Shown: positions 1 through 9,294 of the stretch, piece after piece
Layout of the letters: the number at the start of each line of letters is the position of its first letter
Numbering within the stretch: the stretch's first letter is position 1
From: CAIKBL01 sp050247235
GTDB taxonomy: Bacteria > Pseudomonadota > Gammaproteobacteria > Ga0077536
Reading direction: 5' to 3'
Length of the DNA: 64,000 nucleotides
Assembly: GCA_050247235.1 (NCBI GenBank)
Contig: JBFWUN010000008.1
Coordinates: 1 to 64,000, forward strand
Notes under the pieces: model-generated
Told to the model about the DNA's origin: nothing
The model's input: only the letters and a program-made list of their open reading frames with translations
Database searches by the model: none
Program-made: the position numbers and the translations under genes

Positions 1-141
1 GAGGAGAGCGACTGCTATCCGGAGATCAGCGGCGGCAAGCATCGATTCTCAGTCCGGTTCCTGCGTCACTCAGATCCCAATGCACGTCCGCAGCTCGTAC
101 AGGAAGACATCTGGTTCGACCTGCATTGCTGCTCGCTCTGA
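1..141 (+). CDS. C-terminal end of an unidentified protein (partial)
   Basis: An open frame enters from the left edge and ends at a TGA at 139-141, giving 46 residues that finish in HCCSL. It would converge on the mutT-like gene, whose stop lies 26 bases further on. I do not recognise the family: no motif is visible and the piece is short, so chance openness is possible. The base composition is less GC-rich than the neighbouring genes. Confidence 0.3.
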   Translation, partial: EESDCYPEISGGKHRFSVRFLRHSDPNARPQLVQEDIWFDLHCCSL

Positions 142-166
142 GGTCCGGCCACGCCCACGCGTGCAC

Positions 167-1162
167 TCACGTCACAAGCACGCGCAAACGGGGATCCGGA
201 AGCGGCGACCCCATTGCCCAGAACCCGCGAATCCCTGCGCTTCCCTGTAAGCCGCAGGCCACTGCCTCAGGCAAGGTAGCCACGGACTGTCCGCCCAGCG
301 CATACACGGGACAGCCTGCCAGCGGGCGCCATGCCGAGGCGAGTCGCCACCCGAGCGGTGGCGTCTCCGGGTGTGTTTCCGTCGCCAGCACAGGCCCCAA
401 CAACACGAGATCGGCCCCCACGCGGCGTGCTTCCGCGAGTTCCTGCGGCGAGTGACACGCCACGCTGAGCAGCCTGTCGGCGGGAACAGGGCGATACGCA
501 TGATTGCGCACAGCTGCGGACGACAGGTGAACGCCGTCCGCACCGACTTCCAGGGCAAGTCCCGGGTCGCCGTTCAGCAGGATGCGCGCATCGTGCGCGC
601 GACAGCACGCGATCGCGGCGGATGCGAGCCTGGCAAAATCGTCGCCGGACCGTGATTTCGCACGGAACTGGACGAGTTTCACCCCGCTGAGGAGACTTTG
701 CCGCAGCCCGCTGAAGAACGCCTCTTCATCGTCCGGTTCCGGGGTTACGAGCAGGATTCGGGGCAGAAGCGCCGCGCTGACGACAGGCAGATTTGCCGCC
801 GGAAACTGCCGCGAACGCAACGTGCTCGCATCGGCCCACTCGATCAGTTGGCCTTCCCGGCCGTGTGGTTCGCCTGACCACGCGAACACTTCAAAGACCT
901 GAAGCTGCACGACGCGCGCCGGATAGGGATACGTCACTTCGATCAGCGGCAACGTTGCTTCCTGCCGGATCGAGATACCGAGTTCCTCGTGAAGCTCCCG
1001 CGCCAGCGCCTGCAGTGCAGGTTCCTCGGGCTGGAGCTTGCCACCGGGAAACTCCCACAGCCCGCCGTGTTCCTGGTGCACGCCACGCCGAGCGAGCAGA
1101 ACCCGTCCGTCCGGGTTCCGGATGACCGCGGCAGCAACGTGCAGCGGAGAAGCGTGAGTCAC
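167..1162 (-). CDS. mutT: Nudix hydrolase fused to a ThiE-like domain (MutT family, 331 aa)
   Basis: The N-terminal half is a Nudix hydrolase with a complete Nudix box at residues 41-63 (G41, E47, R55-E56, E59-E60, G62), as in MutT, which hydrolyses 8-oxo-dGTP and so prevents A:T to C:G mutations. The C-terminal half, from about residue 134, resembles a thiamine-phosphate synthase TIM barrel (FRAK, ADGVHLSS, ACHSPQE, YALGG). The fusion is known in gammaproteobacteria. In the second domain the usual ND pair of ThiE reads NGD, so TMP synthase activity is doubtful. The gene starts 7 bases after argJ and is probably co-transcribed with it. Confidence 0.9.
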   Translation of the reverse strand: MTHASPLHVAAAVIRNPDGRVLLARRGVHQEHGGLWEFPGGKLQPEEPALQALARELHEELGISIRQEATLPLIEVTYPYPARVVQLQVFEVFAWSGEPHGREGQLIEWADASTLRSRQFPAANLPVVSAALLPRILLVTPEPDDEEAFFSGLRQSLLSGVKLVQFRAKSRSGDDFARLASAAIACCRAHDARILLNGDPGLALEVGADGVHLSSAAVRNHAYRPVPADRLLSVACHSPQELAEARRVGADLVLLGPVLATETHPETPPLGWRLASAWRPLAGCPVYALGGQSVATLPEAVACGLQGSAGIRGFWAMGSPLPDPRLRVLVT

Positions 1163-1169
1163 GCGATAA

Positions 1170-2384
1170 TCAGGTACGGTATTCGGCGTTGATCTTCACG
1201 TAGTCGAACGAAAAGTCGCAGGTCAGAACTTCGGCGCTCGCGGGCCCACGCCCGATCTGAATGCGGATGTCGAATTCCCTCTTCGCCATGATCCGCGCCG
1301 AAATTGTCTCGTCATAGTCTGCGACCGGTTCGCCACCCTCGATCACCGCGTAGTCATCGAGCGCAATCCGAATGTCCTCCATGCGGAGTTCCGTCACACC
1401 GGATCGACCAACAGCAGCAAGTATGCGCCCCCAGTTCGGATCGCTCGCGAAGAGCGCCGTCTTCACGAGCGGCGACTCTGCGACGGCGTAAGCGGCCTTC
1501 AGGCAATCATTCTCACTTCGGCCACCGCTGACCTTGACTGCAACGAGCTTGGTAGCGCCCTCCCCGTCCCCCACGATGGCGCGCGCGAGTTCGCGGCACA
1601 CGTAGTCCACTGCGGCTACGACATCGGGCCATGCCGGATGCGATTCCGTGAGAGGCGTCTGGCGCGTATCGCCCGTCGCGATCAGAACGAAGCTGTCATT
1701 GGTCGAAGTGTCGCCGTCGATCGTGATCCGGTTGAATGACCGATCCGCAACCCGGGCGACAAGGGACCGTAGCTCATCGGAGGGGATCGGCGCATCGGTG
1801 GCGACATACGCCAGCAGCGTGGCCATGTTCGGCTTGATCATTCCGGCACCCTTCGCGATCCCTGTCACCTTGAAGGTACCCAACGATGTTGACACGTCCG
1901 CGCTCGCCCATTTCGGAACCGTATCCGTGGTCATGATCGCCCGGGCGGCGCTTTCCCAGGCTGACTCCTCGAGCGCGCCAATAGCCTGGGGAAGTACGGA
2001 CACAATACGTTCCGCCGGCAAACGCTGACCGATGACACCCGTGGAGAACGGAAGGACGGCAGTTGCATCGCAGCCGAGCAACCGACCGGCGGCGGCACAA
2101 ACGTCCATCGCGTCCGTGAATCCCTGTTGACCCGTTCCGGCGTTCGCGTTGCCCGAATTGATCACGAGCAGGCGCGGGGTGCCCTCGTCGAGATGCCTGC
2201 GGGCGATCGTGACCGGCGCTGCGCAGAAGACGTTTCGCGTGAACACCCCGGCGACCCGCGCGCCGGGGGCAATCTCGATCAGGCAGAGGTCGACTCTTCC
2301 CGCTTTGCGCACCCCGGCGGCCGCGGTAGCGAGGCGGACTCCCGCGATTGATGCAGGCGCCACATTCGGTATGAGGTGTTCCAT
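1170..2384 (-). CDS. argJ: Bifunctional glutamate N-acetyltransferase / amino-acid acetyltransferase ArgJ
   Basis: ArgJ moves the acetyl group from N-acetylornithine to glutamate (and may also use acetyl-CoA), closing the cyclic arginine pathway in the cytoplasm. The 404-residue length is normal. The autocleavage site that yields the alpha and beta chains is visible as MATLL, with Thr189 as the expected new N-terminal nucleophile, preceded by GAGMIKPN. The ATG at 2384 lies 7 bases after the secA stop, so argJ is probably read with secA. The secA-argJ-mutT order is the one found in Pseudomonas-like genomes. Confidence 0.95.
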   Translation of the reverse strand: MEHLIPNVAPASIAGVRLATAAAGVRKAGRVDLCLIEIAPGARVAGVFTRNVFCAAPVTIARRHLDEGTPRLLVINSGNANAGTGQQGFTDAMDVCAAAGRLLGCDATAVLPFSTGVIGQRLPAERIVSVLPQAIGALEESAWESAARAIMTTDTVPKWASADVSTSLGTFKVTGIAKGAGMIKPNMATLLAYVATDAPIPSDELRSLVARVADRSFNRITIDGDTSTNDSFVLIATGDTRQTPLTESHPAWPDVVAAVDYVCRELARAIVGDGEGATKLVAVKVSGGRSENDCLKAAYAVAESPLVKTALFASDPNWGRILAAVGRSGVTELRMEDIRIALDDYAVIEGGEPVADYDETISARIMAKREFDIRIQIGRGPASAEVLTCDFSFDYVKINAEYRT

Positions 2385-2391
2385 CGATCCC

Positions 2392-5124
2392 TCAGTTCAA
2401 CTTCCCGTGACATTGCTTGAACTTCCTGCCGGATCCGCAGGGACACGGATCGTTGCGGCCGACCTTTGCACCGCGCCTGACCGTCGCGTGCTGCGGTACC
2501 GCCGTGCCAGCAGGTTCTTCCGGTTCGTGCAAAGCATCCGTGGATTCGTGAATCTCGATCTGCTTCATCTCGGATTCGCGCCGACGCTGTGCCTCGAGCG
2601 CATCCACGTCTTCCCGTGCCTTGACCTCCACTTTCGACAGGATACCGACCACGTCGCGCATCAGCGCCTGCAGCATCTTGGCGAACATGTCGAACGCTTC
2701 CCGTTTATACTCCTGCTTCGGATCCTTCTGCGCGTAACCACGCAGGTGAATGCCCTGCCGCAGGTGGTCCATCGCCGAAAGATGCTCCTTCCAGTGCCCG
2801 TCGAGGACCTGCAGCATGACGGCACGTTCGAATTGGCGCATCACGTCCGGTCCAACCTGGAGCTCCTTTTCCGTGTAGCGTTGCTCGATCGCCTGCAGGA
2901 CGCGCTGGCGTATTTCCTCTTCCGTGAGGTTCTCGTTGGCCTGCATCCAATCGGCGACGGGAATCGGTTGACCGAACTCGGACTGCAGCATGTTGACGAG
3001 TTCATCGATCCGCCAGCTCTCGTGATAACTCTGAGGTGGAATGAACTCGTCGATCAGTTCATTGACGACATCGTGCCTGATCCCCCGTATGTTCTCCGAG
3101 ACATCGTCCGCTTCCATGAGTTCTCTGCGCTGTTCGTACACGTGTCGACGCTGGTCGTTAGCGACGTTGTCGAACTCGAGCAGTTGCTTGCGAATATCGA
3201 AGTTCCTCCCCTCGACTTTGCGTTGCGCGTTCTCGATGGCCTTGGTGACCCATGGATGTTCGATCGCTTCTCCTTCCTGCATCCCGAGCTTCTGCATCAG
3301 GCCAGCCACGCGATCGGATGCGAATATGCGCATCAGGCTGTCTTCGAGCGAAAGATAGAACCGGCTGGAACCCGGATCCCCCTGTCGACCCGCTCGACCT
3401 CGCAGCTGGTTGTCGATTCGTCGGGATTCGTGCCGCTCGGTGCCGATGATATGCAGCCCGCCGGCCGAGATGACGGCGTCGTGGCGTGCCTGCCACGCTT
3501 CCCGAGCCTGCTCACGGGTGCTCTCGTCGGCGTCGGGCGGGAGGGTACTCAGTTCGGCTTCCAGGCTGCCGCCCAGAACAATGTCCGTTCCACGACCTGC
3601 CATGTTGGTGGCAACGGTCACACTGCCGGGGCGACCGGCCTGCGCGATGATATGGGCTTCCTTCTCGTGAAACTTCGCGTTCAGCACCTGGTGCTGGATC
3701 CCCTCCTTCTTGAGGAGATCCGACAGGTACTCGGAGGTCTCGATCGACGTGGTTCCCACGAGCACCGGCTGCTCGCGCGTGAGGCAATCCTTGATGTCGT
3801 CGACAATCGCCTTGTATTTTTCCTGCGCAGTCAGAAATACCACGTCGCCGAGATCCTGGCGGACCATTGGACGATGCGTCGGGATCACCACGACTTCCAA
3901 CCCATAGATCTGCTGGAACTCGTATGCCTCCGTATCGGCAGTACCCGTCATGCCGGCAAGCTTCTGGAACAGCCGGAAATAGTTCTGGTAGGTGATCGAG
4001 GCGAGTGTCTGGTTCTCGAGCTGGATAGGAACCCCTTCCTTCGCCTCAATTGCCTGGTGAAGTCCTTCCGACCATCGGCGTCCCGGCATCGTTCGTCCGG
4101 TGAACTCGTCGACGATCACGACCTGCCGATCCTTCACCACGTAATCTACATCGCGGGTGAACAACGCATGGGCCCTGAGCGCCGCGTTGATGTGATGCAT
4201 CAGACCGATGTTGGATACCGCGTACAGGCTATCGCCGGGCTGGAGCAGCGCCTTGGAGATCAGGAGTTCCTCGACGTGCTCGTGCCCCGCTTCTGTCAGG
4301 TGGACCTGGCGCGCCTTCTCATCGACCGAATAGTCACCTTCACCGTCTTCTGTCTGTTGCCGCTTGAGCAGTGGGATCAGGGCATTCACCTTGACGTACA
4401 GGTCGCTCCGATCCTCCGTCGGGCCGGAGATGATGAGCGGCGTGCGTGCCTCGTCGACCAGGATCGAATCCACTTCGTCCACAATCGCGTAATGCAGATC
4501 GCGCTGGACCCGCTGTTCCTTGGCGAAAACCATGTTGTCACGCAGGTAATCGAACCCGAATTCGTTGTTCGTTCCGTAGGTGATATCGGCCGCGTAAGCT
4601 TGTTTGCGCGCTTCCTGCGAGAGACCGGATACCACCACGCCGACCGAGAGACCGAGGAAACGGTAGATCTTCCCAATCCACTCGGCGTCGCGTCGTGCGA
4701 GGTAGTCGTTCACAGTGACGACGTGCACGCCACGTCCGACCAGCGCGTTCAGGTATGCCGGAAGGGTCGCGACGAGAGTCTTGCCCTCGCCTGTTCGCAT
4801 TTCAGCAATACGCCCCTGGTGCAAAACCATACCGCCGATGAGCTGCACGTCGAAGTGCCGCATGTTCAGAACGCGCTTTCCCGCTTCGCGCACGACGGCG
4901 AATGCTTCCGACAGCAGGGAGTCGAGCGATGCACCTTCGACAATCCGCTGTCTGAACTCCGCTGTCTTGGCCGCCAGTTCGTCGTCGGAGAGCTGGGCCA
5001 GCGCGGACTCGTGTGCGTTGATCGCCTCGACCGTCTTGCGCATTCTTTTCAGCAGCCGATCATTCCGGCTGCCAAAGAAGAAACGCATGACGCGCCTGCC
5101 GAGGGTAGGGGAACTAGCGCTCAT
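2392..5124 (-). CDS. secA: Preprotein translocase ATPase SecA
   Basis: SecA is the motor that pushes unfolded preproteins through SecYEG. The 910 residues carry the Walker A motif MRTGEGKT (109-116), the DEVD Walker B box (216-219) and, at the extreme C terminus, the zinc-binding CPCGSG...CHG tail that binds SecB and lipids. No SecM-like regulator precedes it; a dciA gene lies divergently upstream instead, separated by 169 bases. The ATG start is supported by the family-typical GSRNDRLLKR near residues 18-27. SecD, SecF and YajC are encoded at 40.4-43.6 kb in the same window. Confidence 0.97.
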   Translation of the reverse strand: MSASSPTLGRRVMRFFFGSRNDRLLKRMRKTVEAINAHESALAQLSDDELAAKTAEFRQRIVEGASLDSLLSEAFAVVREAGKRVLNMRHFDVQLIGGMVLHQGRIAEMRTGEGKTLVATLPAYLNALVGRGVHVVTVNDYLARRDAEWIGKIYRFLGLSVGVVVSGLSQEARKQAYAADITYGTNNEFGFDYLRDNMVFAKEQRVQRDLHYAIVDEVDSILVDEARTPLIISGPTEDRSDLYVKVNALIPLLKRQQTEDGEGDYSVDEKARQVHLTEAGHEHVEELLISKALLQPGDSLYAVSNIGLMHHINAALRAHALFTRDVDYVVKDRQVVIVDEFTGRTMPGRRWSEGLHQAIEAKEGVPIQLENQTLASITYQNYFRLFQKLAGMTGTADTEAYEFQQIYGLEVVVIPTHRPMVRQDLGDVVFLTAQEKYKAIVDDIKDCLTREQPVLVGTTSIETSEYLSDLLKKEGIQHQVLNAKFHEKEAHIIAQAGRPGSVTVATNMAGRGTDIVLGGSLEAELSTLPPDADESTREQAREAWQARHDAVISAGGLHIIGTERHESRRIDNQLRGRAGRQGDPGSSRFYLSLEDSLMRIFASDRVAGLMQKLGMQEGEAIEHPWVTKAIENAQRKVEGRNFDIRKQLLEFDNVANDQRRHVYEQRRELMEADDVSENIRGIRHDVVNELIDEFIPPQSYHESWRIDELVNMLQSEFGQPIPVADWMQANENLTEEEIRQRVLQAIEQRYTEKELQVGPDVMRQFERAVMLQVLDGHWKEHLSAMDHLRQGIHLRGYAQKDPKQEYKREAFDMFAKMLQALMRDVVGILSKVEVKAREDVDALEAQRRRESEMKQIEIHESTDALHEPEEPAGTAVPQHATVRRGAKVGRNDPCPCGSGRKFKQCHGKLN

Positions 5125-5293
5125 GAAATCCTCTGGAAAGTGGCATCTGGCGACCGTCTCGACCGCGGGCGCCGCGCGTGGAACATTGCAAGGTCCACGC
5201 GAAGCGCCGCATAGTGTAACAAACCCCGGTGACAGCTCGCGGCGTCAACTCAACGCGCGCCGGCGCTCCCAGGCCTCGCTCGATGGAGACCCA

Positions 5294-5605
5294 GTGAAGA
5301 GACCTCGGCCCCTCGACGACGTGATGTCGTCCAGCGCAACACTGCATCAGCTGCTGGCGCGCGCGCGCCAGCTTCAGACGCTTGAACAACTCCTGGGTGC
5401 GCGCTTCGGCGACGCTTTCACAAAGCACTGCAAAGTAGCCGGGGTACGCGAGGACGGGACCCTCGTACTGGTAGCCCAGACGCCCGTCTGGGTCACTCGG
5501 CTCCGCTACATGGCTCCGGACGTGATTTCCTGGGCGCGGGACACGCCTGAACTGGCTGGAGTCCGCCGGGTCGATGTGCACGTCGCGCGCCGGCTCGCCC
5601 CATAG
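5294..5605 (+). CDS. dciA: DciA / DUF721 family protein (103 aa)
   Basis: This small protein matches the DUF721 family, whose member DciA recruits or stabilises the replicative helicase DnaB in bacteria lacking DnaC. The family signature is recognisable in LARARQLQTLEQLL and in the C-terminal region with LVLVAQTPVWVTRLRYMAPD. I chose the GTG at 5294 because GGAGA lies just upstream; an ATG at 5324 is an alternative. It is divergent from secA and convergent with lpxC, leaving 29 bases between the stops. Its place between lpxC and secA is conserved in gammaproteobacteria. Confidence 0.8.
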   Translation: MKRPRPLDDVMSSSATLHQLLARARQLQTLEQLLGARFGDAFTKHCKVAGVREDGTLVLVAQTPVWVTRLRYMAPDVISWARDTPELAGVRRVDVHVARRLAP

Positions 5606-5634
5606 CCTGGGCCAGAGGCAACGGTTGGGGCGGT

Positions 5635-6546
5635 TCAGACTGCCGGAATGGCCTGCATATAAGAGATGGGAACTTCCTCGTCCGCCGTGAAGGTGACGAG
5701 TTCCCAGCTTCCCTTCGTGGCAAGCAGCTTGCGAAGCAGCTGGTTGTTGAGCTCGTGACCGGACTTGTATCCGTGGAACGCTCCGATCAGGCTGTGTCCG
5801 AGGAGGTACAAATCACCGATGGCATCGAGGATCTTGTGCTTCACGAATTCGTCTTCGTAGCGCAGGCCGTCCTCGTTCAGAATACGGTAATCATCGACTA
5901 CTACCGCGTTGTCCAGACTCCCGCCGAGCGCGAGATTGCGACCACGAAGCCATTCCACGTCCCGCATGAATCCGAAAGTTCGCGCGCGGCTGACCTCCTT
6001 GACGAAGGACGTCGTCGAAAAGTCGATTTCAGCCTGCTTGCGCGCCATCTGGAAGAACGGGTGGTCGAACTCAATTGCGAATGACACCTTGAAACCGCTG
6101 AACGGTTCAAACCGGGCCCACTTGTCCCCTTCCTGCACGCCAATTGATTTTTTTATGCGAATGAATCGCTTGGGCGCTTCCTGCTCCTGAAACCCGGCCG
6201 ACTGGATGAGGAAAACGAAGGGCCCGGCGCTCCCGTCCATGATCGGGACTTCAGGTGCGCTGAGATCGACGATGGCGTTATCGATGCCGAGACCGGCAAA
6301 CGCCGAGAGCAGGTGTTCGACCGTTGAAATCCGGGTGCCCTCGAGGACCAGACTCGTGGAGAGGCTGGTGTCGCCGACGTACTCGGCGCGGGCAGGGATT
6401 TCGACAGGTGGTTCGAGATCGACGCGGCGGAATGTGATGCCCGTATCCGGACCTGACGGTCGCAAGGTCACGAACACTTTGCGACCAGTATGCAAGCCAA
6501 CCCCGGTTGCCCGGATGACGTTCTTTAAAGTGCGTTGTCTCAGCAT
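5635..6546 (-). CDS. lpxC: UDP-3-O-acyl-N-acetylglucosamine deacetylase LpxC
   Basis: LpxC is the zinc-dependent deacetylase that commits UDP-acyl-GlcNAc to lipid A synthesis. The 303 residues match the usual length of about 305. Zinc ligands are visible: the His in STVEHLLSA near residue 78 and the HKILDAIGD motif near residue 236. The open frame extends further upstream, but the ATG at 6546 (MLRQRTLKN) matches the family N terminus and follows a GGGGAA sequence. It lies at the end of the dcw cluster after a 147-base gap from ftsZ and appears to have its own promoter. Confidence 0.96.
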   Translation of the reverse strand: MLRQRTLKNVIRATGVGLHTGRKVFVTLRPSGPDTGITFRRVDLEPPVEIPARAEYVGDTSLSTSLVLEGTRISTVEHLLSAFAGLGIDNAIVDLSAPEVPIMDGSAGPFVFLIQSAGFQEQEAPKRFIRIKKSIGVQEGDKWARFEPFSGFKVSFAIEFDHPFFQMARKQAEIDFSTTSFVKEVSRARTFGFMRDVEWLRGRNLALGGSLDNAVVVDDYRILNEDGLRYEDEFVKHKILDAIGDLYLLGHSLIGAFHGYKSGHELNNQLLRKLLATKGSWELVTFTADEEVPISYMQAIPAV

Positions 6547-6587
6547 TCGTTCCCCGCTTCCCCCAAGCAAGGCCCCAGGCCGGGCGA

Positions 6588-6615
6588 ATCATAGCACACG
6601 TTCCGCCTATCCCAA
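6588..6615 (-). promoter_or_regulatory. Predicted sigma-70 promoter for lpxC
   Basis: On the minus strand TTGGGA (6610-6615) is followed after 16 bases by TATGAT (6588-6593) with an extended TGC just before it. The start point would be near 6581, giving a leader of about 35 bases to the lpxC ATG. This is a motif match by eye only. Confidence 0.5.
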
Positions 6616-6693
6616 GCCTTTCAAAGCCTTACCTGCTGCCGATGCGGCGTCATTAGGGCACGGCCGGGATTAACGACTACTTAACTCCCTCCG

Positions 6694-7872
6694 TCAGTCC
6701 GCCTGGCGTCGCAGGAATGCCGGTATATCAAGGTAGTCAGATCGGGAATTGGACCCGGCAAGTGCTTCGTGCGGGTCAATCCGGTTGCGGATTATCGCCG
6801 GACGTTCCAGTGACTTGTAGTCCACTTCCGGCTCCGGTTTCGACACGACAGAAATCTGCTCCCGTGGCGACACGGGAACTTCGCGCTGGGTTTCCTTGGG
6901 CTTTGCCACGGCCTCGGGCGCCCCGATTCCGGTGGCGACCACGGTGACCCGCACCTCCCCGTCCATGTTCTCGTCGATCACGGTGCCGACAACGACTGTC
7001 GCGTTGTCTGACGCGAACGCCTTGACCGTATTCCCGACCTCCTCGAACTCTCCCATCGTGATGTCGGCGCCCGAGGTGATATTCACCAGAATTCCGCGCG
7101 CTCCAGCGAGATTGATGTCTTCGAGCAACGGGCTGGACACGGCCGCCTCGGCGGCGTCCTTTGCCCGTTGCGGTCCCTTGCCGCGACCAGTTCCCATCAT
7201 CGCCATCCCCATCTCGGACATCACGGTCCGGACGTCGGCGAAGTCGACATTGATCAGGCCGGGGCATGTGATGAGTTCCGCGATCCCTTGGACGGCCCCG
7301 AGCAGTACGTCGTTCGCGGCTTTGAACGCGTTCAACAGGCTGATGTCCCGCCCGAGCACGCTGAGCAGCTTTTCGTTCGGTATCGTGATCAGGGAATCGA
7401 CATACTGGCTGAGTTCCTTGATGCCGTGGTCGGCGATCTCCATTCGCTTTCGGCCCTCGAAGGGAAACGGCTTGGTCACGACAGCCACCGTGAGTACGCC
7501 CATTTCCTTCGCGATCTGCGCGACGATCGGGGCGGCACCAGTCCCGGTTCCGCCCCCCATCCCCGCCGTGATGAACACCATGTCGGCCCCCTCGAGCACG
7601 TCGCTGATGCGATCACGATCCTCAAGCGCGGCCTGGCGACCAATGTCGGGATTGGCACCGGCGCCCAGTCCCTTGGTGATGTCACCGCCCAACTGGAGGA
7701 CTGTCTTGACGGTGGAACTGCGCAGAGCCTGGGAGTCCGTGTTGGCACAGACGAACTCCACGCCTTCGATATTGGCGCTCAACATATGCTGGACGGCGTT
7801 GCCACCGCCACCGCCAACGCCGATGACCTTGATGACCGCATTCTGCCCATATGCATCCATCAGTTCGAACAT
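6694..7872 (-). CDS. ftsZ: Cell division GTPase FtsZ
   Basis: FtsZ polymerises at midcell into the Z-ring that scaffolds the divisome. The 392-residue protein has the tubulin signature GGGTGTGAAP at 106-115, the N-terminal glycine-rich VIGVGGGGGNAV nucleotide site, the synergy-loop sequence NVDFADV, a variable linker from about residue 320 and the conserved C-terminal peptide LDIPAFLRRQAD that binds FtsA and ZipA. It follows ftsA after about 140 bases, a gap in which extra ftsZ promoters are usual, although I did not identify one here. Confidence 0.98.
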   Translation of the reverse strand: MFELMDAYGQNAVIKVIGVGGGGGNAVQHMLSANIEGVEFVCANTDSQALRSSTVKTVLQLGGDITKGLGAGANPDIGRQAALEDRDRISDVLEGADMVFITAGMGGGTGTGAAPIVAQIAKEMGVLTVAVVTKPFPFEGRKRMEIADHGIKELSQYVDSLITIPNEKLLSVLGRDISLLNAFKAANDVLLGAVQGIAELITCPGLINVDFADVRTVMSEMGMAMMGTGRGKGPQRAKDAAEAAVSSPLLEDINLAGARGILVNITSGADITMGEFEEVGNTVKAFASDNATVVVGTVIDENMDGEVRVTVVATGIGAPEAVAKPKETQREVPVSPREQISVVSKPEPEVDYKSLERPAIIRNRIDPHEALAGSNSRSDYLDIPAFLRRQAD

Positions 7873-8012
7873 GAGAATAGCCCTCCGCTCCGCGCCACCC
7901 CGGCAGCGTCAGATCGCCGCTCGACAGGTATCGCATCGTGTAGTGTATTGACCAGCATTCGCTTTCCGATTGCTTCCATTCCGAGGCGCTCTTGCATGAT
8001 TCGGCGCCGACG

Positions 8013-9245
8013 TCAGAAATTTCCCTGGAACCAGTTTTTCATTCTTTCCCACAGACTCGCCGGGGACTCGACCCTGCCCCGGTGAATGGCATTGCGCGAC
8101 GCCTCGCTGCCGAAGAGCAGCAGACCGACGCCGGTGGCAAAAATGGGATTGCGAACGACGTCCACCAGTCCGCTGACGTACTGGGGAGACCCGAGACGGA
8201 CCGGCATGTTGAATACCTCCTCCGCCAGTTCGATCGCTCCATCCATCTTTGCCCCGCCCCCGGTGAGCACAATGCCCGCCGCGACCATGCTCTCGAACCC
8301 GCTTCTCTTCAGTTCGGCGAGCACGAGGTTGAACAACTCCTCGTAGCGCGGCTCCACGACTTCGGCCAGCGTCTGGCGCAAAAGCCGACGCGGCGGTCTT
8401 TCGCCGACGCTGGGCACTTCGATTGTTTCTTCTGGATTCGCGAGCTGGGTGAGCGCGCAGGCGTATTTTATTTTGAGGTCTTCGGCGTGATGCGGCGGTG
8501 TACGCAGGGCCACGGCGATATCGTTCGTGACCTGATCCCCCGCGATCGGTATCACCGCGGAATGGTGGATCGCTCCGTGCGCAAACACCGCGATGTCCGT
8601 GGTACCGCCCCCGATATCGCACAGACACACGCCGAGGTCCTTTTCGTCTTCGGTCAAGACGGCGTAGGACGACGCCAACTGCTGAAGGATAACATCGTCC
8701 ACTTCCAGTCCGCACCGTCTGACGCATTTTACTATGTTCTGGGCGGCGCTGACTGCCCCCGTGACCATGTGCACGCGGGCCTCGAGCCGGACGCCGGACA
8801 TGCCGACGGGCTCCTTGATCCCTTCCTGCCCATCGATGATGAACTCCTGCGGCAGGATGTGGAGGATCTTCTGGTCGGCGGGTATGGCGACGGCACGCGC
8901 GGCGTCGATGACACGGTCGACGTCGCCGTGGTTCACCTCGTTCTCCTTGATGGCAACGATGCCATGCGAATTCAGGCTGCGGATGTGTCCCCCCGCAATC
9001 CCCGCGTAGACCGACCTGATCTCGCACCCTGCCATCAGTTCGGCTTCCTCGACGGCGCGCTGAATGGACTGCACCGTCGATTCGATGTTGACCACGACTC
9101 CCTTCTTCAACCCTTTCGAAGGATGCGACCCGATCCCGATGACCTCGATGCCCCCCTCTGGAGACACCTCGCCGACGATCGCGACCACCTTGGACGTGCC
9201 GATATCGAGCCCGACCAGCAGATTCTTTTCCTGTTTTCTCACCAT
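8013..9245 (-). CDS. ftsA: Cell division protein FtsA
   Basis: FtsA is the actin-like protein that tethers FtsZ to the inner membrane. The phosphate-1 loop GLDIGTSKV is at residues 12-20 and the C terminus ends in the amphipathic membrane-targeting helix LWERMKNWFQGNF. I set the start at the ATG at 9245 (410 residues, normal for the family) because a strong GGAGGGG lies upstream and the longer open frame would add 27 atypical residues. It is preceded by ftsQ with a gap of about 49 bases. Confidence 0.96.
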   Translation of the reverse strand: MVRKQEKNLLVGLDIGTSKVVAIVGEVSPEGGIEVIGIGSHPSKGLKKGVVVNIESTVQSIQRAVEEAELMAGCEIRSVYAGIAGGHIRSLNSHGIVAIKENEVNHGDVDRVIDAARAVAIPADQKILHILPQEFIIDGQEGIKEPVGMSGVRLEARVHMVTGAVSAAQNIVKCVRRCGLEVDDVILQQLASSYAVLTEDEKDLGVCLCDIGGGTTDIAVFAHGAIHHSAVIPIAGDQVTNDIAVALRTPPHHAEDLKIKYACALTQLANPEETIEVPSVGERPPRRLLRQTLAEVVEPRYEELFNLVLAELKRSGFESMVAAGIVLTGGGAKMDGAIELAEEVFNMPVRLGSPQYVSGLVDVVRNPIFATGVGLLLFGSEASRNAIHRGRVESPASLWERMKNWFQGNF

Positions 9246-9294
9246 GAGTTTCCGGCCCCTCCAGTCATCTGGCCATGTGCAACCCCGGACATTC

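Noticed and set aside
2149..5214. A 1021-codon open frame on the plus strand
   Set aside because: It is antisense to the well-supported argJ and secA genes and its translation shows no domain; it is a GC-rich codon-usage shadow.
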